From: UBA2336 sp036787955
GTDB taxonomy: Bacteria > Bacteroidota > Bacteroidia > Cytophagales > Cyclobacteriaceae
Assembly (NCBI GenBank): GCA_036787955.1
Contig: DAIQOI010000017.1
Location: 1-48,613, forward strand
Length of the DNA: 48,613 nt
Direction: 5' to 3'
Below, one piece after another: positions 42,457 to 48,613 of the stretch. Position numbers and translations under genes: made by a program. Position 1 is the first letter of the stretch. Every line of letters begins with the position of its first letter. Under the pieces are notes generated by a model. The model made no database searches and was not told where the DNA came from. It saw only the letters and a list, made by a program, of their open reading frames with translations.

Positions 42457-42951
42457 CTACTTTCTGTTTAAATACAGGGTAAAGCCCACACTTAAACCAA
42501 AAGTGCTATTACCGTCACCAATTAGATAGTTGAGTGAAGGCTCGATTGCAATATTGTCCGTAATGAATGCGGCATACCCAACCTCCAAAGGAATGAAGGT
42601 TTCAGCATCAGCATTACCAGACTTTACAGATTGAAGACCTGCTCCGGCAAAGATTTTCCCCTGGAAGTAATATCTTCCGAAAAGACCAAAGGATGTTTGA
42701 TCGGATTCTACATCGCCCAACTTAAATTTTTCGTAACCAAGTATTAGACCAACTGCAAAGTTGTCAATCACAAAGTACCCGCCACCCAAAACAATACTAA
42801 AAGATGTTGCATTGTCATCAATGCCATCAACACTTGTTCATGAGAAAACAAAGTTGGATGAAGCACCCACTAAAATTGTACCTTGCTCAATCTGAGCAGA
42901 CGCAGCAAATACTGTAATTGCTGCAAAAAGAGTCAATAGTGTTTTTTTCAT
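42457..42951 (-). pseudogene. Barrel protein gene interrupted by an in-frame TGA
   Basis: From ATG 42951 the frame reads MKKTLLTLFAAITVFAASAQ, a signal peptide, then 'IEQGTILVGASSNFVFS', then TGA at 42840-42838, and continues without frameshift as 'TSVDGIDDNATSFSIVLGGGYF', 'DNFAVGLILGYEKFKLG', 'GLFGRYYFQGKIFAGAGLQS' and 'FGLSVGFTLYLNRK'. Together this is a 164-codon eight-stranded barrel. The single stop fits a substitution of a tryptophan codon (TGG to TGA). Either the gene is dead, or the base is a sequencing error. A strong terminator follows, so the locus was a functional unit. Confidence 0.8.
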
Positions 42952-43011
42952 AGGAATTGGGTTTGATTTTTAGCTTAATAAAAATATAAAAAAAGTCTAA
43001 TTGTCAAATGG

Positions 43012-43248
43012 TTATGCAATAAATTTATCGGATTCATAAGCGGGGTCGTTGTCATCAATTTTAGATAACCCCAGGTTATAGCGAGCATCGATGGTTAATT
43101 CAAAAGAAAGATCCGAGCCATCGCCAATACCCAAACTCAAGTCGGAACCCTTGAAACTGCTTTTAACATTATATCCATTAATTTCAGCCCTGCTTAAAAA
43201 GCCAAATTGTAGCCCTACCAGCAGGTTGATACCTGATATGGTATAGGG
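43012..43248 (-). pseudogene. Fragment of a second PorT-like barrel gene
   Basis: The minus strand encodes 'TISGINLLVGLQFGFLSRAEING' to 'SFELTIDARYNLGLSKIDDNDP', ending in a stop at 43012. It aligns with 'VVSGLNIQVGPQFGLLLDGEMKG' to 'GLSVDVRYNIGVQDINDAANGD' of the intact PorT-like protein at 41675-42283. The N-terminal half, the signal peptide and the last strand are missing, and a stop codon (TAA) is directly upstream at 43249. This is a truncated paralogue. Confidence 0.8.
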
Positions 43249-43370
43249 TTAATAGCCTTGCGCACACATTATATTAGTGAATGATTTACAACAAGTATAA
43301 AATAACCAGTGCCCTTTAGTTTACCATCCGAAGCGCAGAGTTCACGAAGCGGGATAATATGCAGAAAAGG

Positions 43371-43420
43371 AAGATTCGCACACACAGAAAATATTACAAA
43401 GCCGCACAAAATCTTATACG
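43371..43420. repeat. CA-rich box copy 2
   Basis: CGCACACACAGAAAATATTA followed by CAAAGCCGCACAAAATCTTATACGG matches the boxes at 39896 and 46345 with a shorter CA run. No palindromic element or peptide gene follows; the barrel fragment lies downstream, which suggests a collapsed module. Confidence 0.65.
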
Positions 43421-43473
43421 GTAGATAAAAAATTTTCTGCCGGACGGCACACCATGGGCGTGATGTGGGAAAA

Positions 43474-44604
43474 TCACTGAACAACAGGGTGCTTTAACCT
43501 TCCAAACACCAGAACCGCCTTGCCCGCAATAACTTCAGCGTCAGGGTTTTCAGCGTTGTCCTTAATGGCCAGTAATTCCACAGGTAAAAAACCTACAAAA
43601 GAATTTTTCCCGTAAAAACTTACAAAAAACTGCAACTTGATGTCATCAAGTCTTTGAAAAACCTGCGTATCATCAGTCATCGTTGAAAAGGTAATGGTAC
43701 GGCCGGTGGTGCGGCTGTACAGCGAGGTCAGGTAATCGCCTGCTTTTTCAAAAGTCAGTAATATACATTCCTCATTAACCAGCACCTTAAAGTGACGAAA
43801 GGCATAATCCTGTTTACGAAGTTGCATCACGAAGTCATAAGCGTTGTCAAATTCGGCTTCATCATAAAATTTTTCAGGCAGGCCCCACGTTCCGTAATCA
43901 ATCTGATAAACTGGCTCTATGCCTTCCTTATCAACTGCGTATATAAAGTTGATGGCACTATCCCAAAAAAAAGTTTCTCCCGTGGATTTTGGAAAATGAT
44001 ACGTAGTTAAAAAATTAAAGTACTTCCCCTGCTTTGCCGAAACAGGTATCAGATCTTTTAAAACTTTAGCCTGTTCTATGTTATACATTACCAGTTTACC
44101 CTGGTTATATTCCGTGGTTTCATTTCCGGTGTACAACACCGCTAATCTGCTGCCCAGCATGGTAAATGACTGGGCAAAAACGGGAAGGTTAAACTCCTCC
44201 TGCCATTTTAAAGAATCATCATACCGATGAATCTTTCTTGCGGCACGATCCAAAATAAATATTTCCCTGCCCGATACGGCAACACTGGTTATTTCACCTA
44301 ATCTGAAATCAGGTACAACCTGCTGAATAACTTCACATCGCTGATTCAACCGGCTGACAGCAGCCGGTAAAGATGAATGAACAATCCAGCCATCGTAAAA
44401 GGGCCACGCATATTTTACCTCTCCTAAATCACGATAACCTGTGGCATTGACTATTTTAAAAGAATCGATCTGAGCTATGCGGCTCAGATGGATTCGCGAT
44501 TCAAAAACTTCGCTTATAGCTATCGAATCTATTTTTTTATCCAATTTTTCCTGCTTTGCACAAGCAACAAACAAAACCGGAATAATCAATAAAAATCCGT
44601 TCAT
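43474..44604 (-). CDS. 6-bladed beta-propeller lipoprotein
   Basis: A protein of 376 residues with lipobox Cys15 (IIPVLFVAC). Central repeats 'DGWIVHSSLPAAVSRLNQRCEVIQQV', 'GREIFILDRAARKIHRYDDS' and 'SRLAVLYTGNETTEYNQGKLVMYNIE' fit the NHL-type 6-bladed propeller lipoproteins common in Bacteroidota (PF17170-type). It lacks the 'YDPWRxLYYR' block of the other group, so it is a separate branch. It follows the propeller gene at 44676 by 71 bp on the same strand, and may be its downstream partner in module 2. Confidence 0.75.
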   Translation of the reverse strand: MNGFLLIIPVLFVACAKQEKLDKKIDSIAISEVFESRIHLSRIAQIDSFKIVNATGYRDLGEVKYAWPFYDGWIVHSSLPAAVSRLNQRCEVIQQVVPDFRLGEITSVAVSGREIFILDRAARKIHRYDDSLKWQEEFNLPVFAQSFTMLGSRLAVLYTGNETTEYNQGKLVMYNIEQAKVLKDLIPVSAKQGKYFNFLTTYHFPKSTGETFFWDSAINFIYAVDKEGIEPVYQIDYGTWGLPEKFYDEAEFDNAYDFVMQLRKQDYAFRHFKVLVNEECILLTFEKAGDYLTSLYSRTTGRTITFSTMTDDTQVFQRLDDIKLQFFVSFYGKNSFVGFLPVELLAIKDNAENPDAEVIAGKAVLVFGRLKHPVVQ

Positions 44605-44675
44605 AAGAGATTCTTTATTTTATTGAGTTTACAATGAAAAAATAATAAGTAATTGCCTTTAGTATAATCAAAACG

Positions 44676-45815
44676 TCATTCCCGCTTTTGAATTTTGTAA
44701 ATATCATAGATAAGATAATCATCATTTTTGTCATATTTTCGTTCATTGAAAAGAAATAATCCCTCAGGGGTAATAAATGAGGCGCCAATCACATAGGTAT
44801 CTTTCGGAAGATAAGATTCTCCGACTTTCTTTAAATTTTCATCAAGAAGTATTATTGAAATCTGACCAAAGTCTGACCGGCTCTCCGAACTGTCTTCGGT
44901 GGGATTATGAGCAATCCGATAATAAAGATTCCTCCAACGATCATAGAATAATGCCGAATAAAATCCCTGCTTAGCTTCAAGTGCGAATGCCTTAGCGTCA
45001 TCATCGGTATACGCTTCCGAAACAGGATTCAAATAACCTATTCTTTTCGCTCCGGCAAAGTACTTTTGAAAGGAGCCGTTTCTATGCATTAAATAAATAA
45101 AGTGATCGTTCGGAAAATTTGCTATAAAAACTTTCTTTACCTCGTTAAAAAGATGATGCGGGCGTAAGTAATTGTGCTTACCCCAAAAACCTCGGTCATA
45201 TTCCTTCGATAGATTTACGGAATATCCTACTTCGCTGGTTGTTAAATTAAGCCATAGTAAAGAGAAATCACTTGAACTGGGCTTTTGCTCTGGCGAGGGA
45301 TATGCACAAAAGTGAATTCGGTTATTTCTGATAAAGGCTGGATATGTTGTTCCTAATAGGGCATAGTATTTTTTATTTAATAAATCATATCGGTTCTTCA
45401 GTGTACCCGAACTATCGGCAAGATAAAGTTGTTGCGCAAGCGGAGAAAATAAGTATATGGAATCAAAAGAAACAAAATGAATAGCACGGACACCTGTACC
45501 TACTCCATTTTCGCCCTCCTTACGAAACTTAATAGTTGAAATCAATTTACCACTGTGAAGATCATACACACCAATCATATTTGATGCAGCGTGATGGTAT
45601 AGTAAGAAATTAGGATTCTCCTTTGGATAAACTTGCACGCTGAACGTTCTGGAATTAAATAACGTATCTAATTTAAACCATCGCTCATGTGAAAATGCCA
45701 ACTGGATAGAGTCCACAACATGATTTTTATCTGAGATAAACAAAGAATTTCTCTCCTGATTTATTGTACTACATGATAAGAGAAAAATTAAACTCAATGT
45801 GAACACTTGATTCAT
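44676..45815 (-). CDS. Propeller lipoprotein, module 2 (DUF4221-like)
   Basis: A protein of 379 residues. MNQVFTLSLIFLLSCST has a lipobox at Cys15. It shares 'FSVQVYPKENPNFLLYHHAASN', 'KFRKEGENGVGTGVRAIHFVSFDSIYLF', 'YDRWRNLYYRIAHNP' and 'GASFITPEGLFLFNE' with its paralogues. The frame opens at 45881 but the first 22 codons contain the hairpin and are untranslated leader. It follows the Cys-rich peptide gene by 66 bp, including that hairpin. Confidence 0.72.
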   Translation of the reverse strand: MNQVFTLSLIFLLSCSTINQERNSLFISDKNHVVDSIQLAFSHERWFKLDTLFNSRTFSVQVYPKENPNFLLYHHAASNMIGVYDLHSGKLISTIKFRKEGENGVGTGVRAIHFVSFDSIYLFSPLAQQLYLADSSGTLKNRYDLLNKKYYALLGTTYPAFIRNNRIHFCAYPSPEQKPSSSDFSLLWLNLTTSEVGYSVNLSKEYDRGFWGKHNYLRPHHLFNEVKKVFIANFPNDHFIYLMHRNGSFQKYFAGAKRIGYLNPVSEAYTDDDAKAFALEAKQGFYSALFYDRWRNLYYRIAHNPTEDSSESRSDFGQISIILLDENLKKVGESYLPKDTYVIGASFITPEGLFLFNERKYDKNDDYLIYDIYKIQKRE

Positions 45816-45841
45816 AATCCATACTACTAAATGTGAATGAA

Positions 45842-45860
45842 ACTGCCTTACAAAGGCAGT
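45842..45860 (-). terminator. Hairpin between peptide and propeller genes, module 2
   Basis: ACTGCCTT / AAGGCAGT, an 8-bp perfect stem with a 3-nt loop, followed in sense direction by TTCATTCAC. It lies 26 bp before the propeller ATG. Confidence 0.55.
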
Positions 45861-45881
45861 CCCTTGAAGTTGTGATCTCAA

Positions 45882-46124
45882 CTAAATAAATGCATTGAAA
45901 ATATCGTCTCCATCGCAAGTAAACCCACCCGGAAGACACACATATGCGCCTCCATGATAATCCGGATCCCTTGTACAAAAACCAGTATTAGGCTCCCCTG
46001 TCCGATCGAGGCAATAACTATCTCCTTCCAAAGGAGATATAATGAAAATAAGCATTGAAATTGCCACTATAAGTGCATACAAGTGTTTGGATGCGATTAA
46101 AGAGATCCTCTTTGAAGATTTCAT
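45882..46124 (-). CDS. Secreted Cys-containing peptide, module 2
   Basis: A protein of 80 residues. Basic N-terminus (MKSSKRISLIASKHLY), a hydrophobic segment 'ALIVAISMLIFIISPLEG' and a mature part with four cysteines ('SYCLDRTGEPNTGFCTRD', 'YVCLPGGFTCDGDD'). ATG 46124 lies 26 bp after palindromic element 3; an ATG eight codons upstream would also be possible. The peptide is unlike the other two in sequence, but the position and cysteine count are the same. Confidence 0.6.
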   Translation of the reverse strand: MKSSKRISLIASKHLYALIVAISMLIFIISPLEGDSYCLDRTGEPNTGFCTRDPDYHGGAYVCLPGGFTCDGDDIFNAFI

Positions 46125-46150
46125 AGCGTTAAGTGTTAATAAGTTCAATC

Positions 46151-46223
46151 ACCACCCCCTCCGGAGCTCCCTCACCAACTGCCCCTTCGGGCGACCGGCC
46201 GGTGAGGTGTGCAGGGGTGAATT
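46151..46223. repeat. Palindromic element copy 3
   Basis: Nearly identical to copies 2 and 4 over about 70 bp (ACCCCCTCCGGAGCTCC, CTGCCCCTTCGGGCGACC, GGTGAGGTGTGCAGGGG). On the right it diverges from them after TGAATTG. Confidence 0.92.
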
Positions 46224-46522
46224 GGTATACCGAAGTAACGATCCTTTGTGTTAGCGTGCAAATCAATCTTGCACATTAAAGCACATCGCATCCGGCAACC
46301 ATTTTCTCTCTGCCCTGTTTGAAAAACCGGATTTTTGAAACATCTGCACACACACACACACGAAAAAATGTTGAAAAACGGTGTAAATCTTACATGATTA
46401 AAATAATAATGCGTTGCTACAATCAGCCCACGGCCATACTAAGAAATTATTTCCCATTAACAGATTATATTCGATGGCGCTCATGCCTTTTCAAAGCACA
46501 ACGTATGTGAGATAAAAAATAT
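46224..46522. other. Gene-free interval upstream of module 2
   Basis: No gene is supported. It holds the CA-rich box copy 3 and an AAAAACCGGATTTTT stem that recurs in altered form upstream of copy 2 (AAAAACCGCGTTTTT). This suggests the two intervals are duplicated promoter or leader regions. No consensus TAnnTTTG promoter pair with proper spacing was found. Confidence 0.5.
46345..46395. repeat. CA-rich box copy 3
   Basis: (CA)7-8 run followed by CGAAAAAATGTTGAAAAACGG and TGTAAATCTTACAT, about 122 bp from palindromic element 3, the same distance as for copy 1. Confidence 0.68.
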
Positions 46523-47014
46523 TTATCTTGAAAGGTATTGATTAATTTTTAATATGGTTGCGTCAAAAATACGAGGCGTCAACGCCACAGAATCCGTCAT
46601 CAGACCATCGGTTAAAAAATAAACGACAGGACTATCCAAAACTACTCCCTCCCTAAATGGCGTGTTTTCATAATCTATTTTAACCATCGCTGGTTTCTTT
46701 TTAGAAAGCTCAACTGTTTCCCGATCCACCAATCTTGGATGTTCTATCGAATAAATGAATTTTATATCCGGACTTTCGGTTGTTTGGGCAAAATTTTTGA
46801 TCATTTGCAAACACGAAAAACATCCATTTGCGCTGATAACAAAAAGGACCTTTTTTCCTCGATTTAAGGTGTTCTGATTACCCTCATTGTGGAGATACTT
46901 TTCAATAGAATGATAAACTAATCGATCAGCTCTTGCCGGGCGTTGGCAAGCCATGGACAGAAAACCTAACAGAAAGTAAAAAAATAACAAATCAAAAAAA
47001 CTATATTTAGCCAT
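46523..47014 (-). CDS. Thioredoxin-like lipoprotein with CxxC
   Basis: A protein of 163 residues. Signal segment with lipobox Cys23 (LGFLSMAC), then a thioredoxin-type core 'KKVLFVISANGCFSCLQMIK' with Cys65 and Cys68 as a CxxC pair, followed by 'DIKFIYSIEHP' and a C-terminal helix 'DATILKINQYL'. The predicted place is the periplasm or outer-membrane inner face. It starts 4 bp after the propeller stop, so it closes the module 3 operon. It is homologous by pattern to the protein at 36833, where the first cysteine is lost. Confidence 0.7.
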   Translation of the reverse strand: MAKYSFFDLLFFYFLLGFLSMACQRPARADRLVYHSIEKYLHNEGNQNTLNRGKKVLFVISANGCFSCLQMIKNFAQTTESPDIKFIYSIEHPRLVDRETVELSKKKPAMVKIDYENTPFREGVVLDSPVVYFLTDGLMTDSVALTPRIFDATILKINQYLSR

Positions 47015-47017
47015 TGG

Positions 47018-48199
47018 TCATAATCCGGATAAGATTGGTTTAAAGATTGTATAAGTCAACGTATCTTCATGATACATTCTATTCTTGGAGTTACCGTTTG
47101 AAACGAGCAGACCTTCTTTAGTTACAAACATTGATCGAAAATATTTATGTTTGGGTAGTAGCAGTTCTCCGCGCCTCCTGAAGAGTGTATCGGCAATAAT
47201 AATAGAAATCTGCATATCATCTACACCATTAACTTTTCCGTTCTGATCATATGAATCAGCATCCAAAAGACACATCAAATAATAAAAATAACGGTAGGGG
47301 TCATAAACCATCATAAAGTAATGACCTTTTAATGCGTCCCTGTTCTCAACTACGGTACCATCATGCTTTGGCTCAGGATAACTATTTGGCAAATACTTAC
47401 TTCGCAGGACATAGTAGCTAACGGTATCTTTCTTCAAATCGGATTGTATAATTAACTGACCTGCACCAAAAAAGTTAATGATATTCTGATTATGACCCAC
47501 ACACAACCGGGGCACAGCATGAGACCCGTATAAGGGAAATTCAGAAACCGAGCGTGGCCTGCCGGCTTTACTTTTGATAACCTTTGCTGATTTTAAGTCG
47601 TAAAGCAGAAAATTGGCAGAGTCCTTTAGTTTGGTGCTGTTTCCATATGGAAGATATCCTAAAACTATCTTATTACCAACTTCATAAAAATGCTGAACCA
47701 TATTCACATTCAGTTTTTGCGGATCTTCCGGAAAATTGAAAGATTTCTTCTGATGGCCTGTACTGTCCATTAAAATAATCATTGGTGGACTTAACGTCCA
47801 GATAAAAATCGAGTCCATCGATTTAATAAAAGGATATGATACCCGACTTATAGCCAAGGGACCTTCCACGGGAAAAAAGTGCTTTTTGATCCTTTTGGCT
47901 GTACCAAGGTTATAGATATCCAGAGAATTTGTGTTCCTGTTATAGAAAGAAAAAAAATGATTCGAATCGCCATCAAAATATACCGGGTAAATGATTGGAT
48001 TTGGAGTCAGTGAATCAATTGGGATTTTCATCTCCCCAACTATTTGGAGCGTATAGTCATCAAATGTTTCAATAGTAATTTGTGAAAGTTCCTTCCACGT
48101 AAGATCAGAGAAGTGCCTTATCCGATTATCGTTGATGCAGCTTCCTAAAATAATAACCATTATTAAAGGCCAGAAAAAAATATTTAACCTTATATTCAT
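47018..48199 (-). CDS. Propeller lipoprotein, module 3 (DUF4221-like)
   Basis: A protein of 393 residues. MNIRLNIFFWPLIMVIILGSC gives a lipobox at Cys21. It shares with its paralogues the 'FYNRNTNSLDIYNLGTAKR' blade, 'YDPYRYFYYLMCLLDAD' and the C-terminal 'SMFVTKEGLLVSNGNSKN'. The frame extends to a TTG at 48211, inside the hairpin's flank, but ATG 48199 is preferred. It lies between a Cys-rich peptide gene and the CxxC lipoprotein gene. Confidence 0.72.
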   Translation of the reverse strand: MNIRLNIFFWPLIMVIILGSCINDNRIRHFSDLTWKELSQITIETFDDYTLQIVGEMKIPIDSLTPNPIIYPVYFDGDSNHFFSFYNRNTNSLDIYNLGTAKRIKKHFFPVEGPLAISRVSYPFIKSMDSIFIWTLSPPMIILMDSTGHQKKSFNFPEDPQKLNVNMVQHFYEVGNKIVLGYLPYGNSTKLKDSANFLLYDLKSAKVIKSKAGRPRSVSEFPLYGSHAVPRLCVGHNQNIINFFGAGQLIIQSDLKKDTVSYYVLRSKYLPNSYPEPKHDGTVVENRDALKGHYFMMVYDPYRYFYYLMCLLDADSYDQNGKVNGVDDMQISIIIADTLFRRRGELLLPKHKYFRSMFVTKEGLLVSNGNSKNRMYHEDTLTYTIFKPILSGL

Positions 48200-48219
48200 A
48201 TTTTCTGACAATTTGTAGA

Positions 48220-48246
48220 AAAGGGCCTAAAGAATTCAGGCCCTTT
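48220..48246 (-). terminator. Hairpin between peptide and propeller genes, module 3
   Basis: AAAGGGCCT / AGGCCCTTT, a 9-bp perfect stem with a 9-nt loop, followed in sense direction by TCTACAAATTG. It lies about 21 bp after the peptide stop codon and 21 bp before the propeller ATG. Confidence 0.65.
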
Positions 48247-48266
48247 CATCGTTAATCCTTCTTTAT

Positions 48267-48470
48267 TTAATAATTATTACCCCCACCTGCGCTTGTACAA
48301 CAACCCGAATTATCGTTGCAATCATAAACAGTGCGATCGTAATATCGGGTAGGGCAATGCCCATTTTGACAAAGGCAACCTCCTGGGCAATTATCACAAG
48401 GATCGGTACCAAATGAAAAAAATGAAAGCATTACCAGCAAGAACGAAAACAATAAAATTACTTTTTTCAT
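48267..48470 (-). CDS. Secreted Cys-rich peptide, module 3
   Basis: A protein of 67 residues. Signal peptide MKKVILLFSFLLVMLSFFSFG, then eight cysteines in a short Gly/Asn-rich mature part ('PCDNCPGGCLCQNGHC', 'YDCNDNSGCCTSAGGG'). It looks like a small secreted disulfide-stabilised peptide. It lies 26 bp after palindromic element 4. No family recognised; the cysteine count is twice that of the other two. Confidence 0.65.
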   Translation of the reverse strand: MKKVILLFSFLLVMLSFFSFGTDPCDNCPGGCLCQNGHCPTRYYDRTVYDCNDNSGCCTSAGGGNNY

Positions 48471-48495
48471 AATTGAAACTGCGTTAAAAACTTCT

Positions 48496-48613
48496 CAACC
48501 CCCTCCGGAGCTCCCTCACCAACTGCCCCTTCGGGCGACCGGCCGGTGAGGTGTGCAAGGGTGAATTGTTGAAACAAACTTAACACCCTGTAACAAAACT
48601 CCTGCATCAATCT
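48496..48613. repeat. Palindromic element copy 4 and flank, cut by the window edge
   Basis: The element occupies 48496-48568 and is nearly identical to copy 2 (one change, GTGCAAGGG for GTGCAGGGG). The shared flank GAAACAAACTTAACACCCTG, then a further stretch ending CATCAATCT, continues to the edge. A CA-rich box is expected about 120 bp further on if the module is complete. Confidence 0.9.

Noticed and set aside
39896..46395. CA runs as simple microsatellites or a CRISPR-like array
   Set aside because: The runs are followed by conserved non-repetitive sequence, and there are no spacers of regular size.

Overview
The window most likely comes from the chromosome of a member of the Bacteroidota, probably of the order Cytophagales. 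Four things point there. The ribosomal protein block runs rplC to rplQ and is followed by carA and eno. Promoter-like sites have the TTTG / 19 bp / TAnnTTTG form typical of the phylum. Many short lipoproteins and SPI-type signal peptides are present. Characteristic families appear: two-component 'reg_prop' propeller kinase, PorT-like barrels, DUF4139, VPS10-like BNR protein, and 6-bladed propeller lipoproteins. No species name can be justified from the sequence alone.

Layout. 1-0.4 kb: remnant of a tyrosine recombinase. 0.5-4.1 kb: DUF4139 protein, a malate/lactate dehydrogenase-type oxidoreductase, a small barrel protein and a DivIC/FtsB-like septum protein. 4.2-6.6 kb: eno and carA. 6.7-21.3 kb: an unbroken run of 29 genes on the minus strand (27 ribosomal, translation or RNA polymerase genes plus secY and map), starting at rplC, with no rpsJ, fusA, rpsG or rpsL ahead of it. 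Two near-identical promoters are visible, one before rplC and one inside the run before rpsH. The internal one overlaps an intrinsic terminator, so the block probably forms two transcription units. 21.4-36.3 kb: housekeeping and envelope genes, including a FecCD-type ABC transporter pair, msrB, a MOSC protein, a DUF2490/MORN/SCO/cytochrome c operon, a large BNR-propeller protein, a propeller sensor kinase, thiL, small lipoproteins and an IscA-type Fe-S protein.

36.4-48.6 kb is an accessory region, visibly more AT-rich, almost entirely on the minus strand. It contains a module repeated with variations. The module is a short CA-rich box, then about 120 bp, then a roughly 70-bp GC-rich palindromic element, then about 20-26 bp, then a 60-80 residue secreted peptide with an even number of cysteines, then a hairpin, then a propeller-type lipoprotein. 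Two copies end with a thioredoxin-fold-like lipoprotein. Three peptide/propeller copies are recognisable and a further propeller stands alone. There are also two decayed barrel genes, and a fourth palindromic element lies before a small membrane ORF. The last palindromic element runs off the right edge, so the array probably continues.

Best candidate for something undescribed: this repeated peptide-propeller-thioredoxin module with its repeat-encoded leader. It recalls the NVEALA-peptide/6-bladed-propeller loci of Bacteroides in layout, but no NVEALA motif is visible. What is seen is the repeated gene order, the repeats and the cysteine patterns. The idea of a secreted disulfide peptide with dedicated handling proteins is inference.
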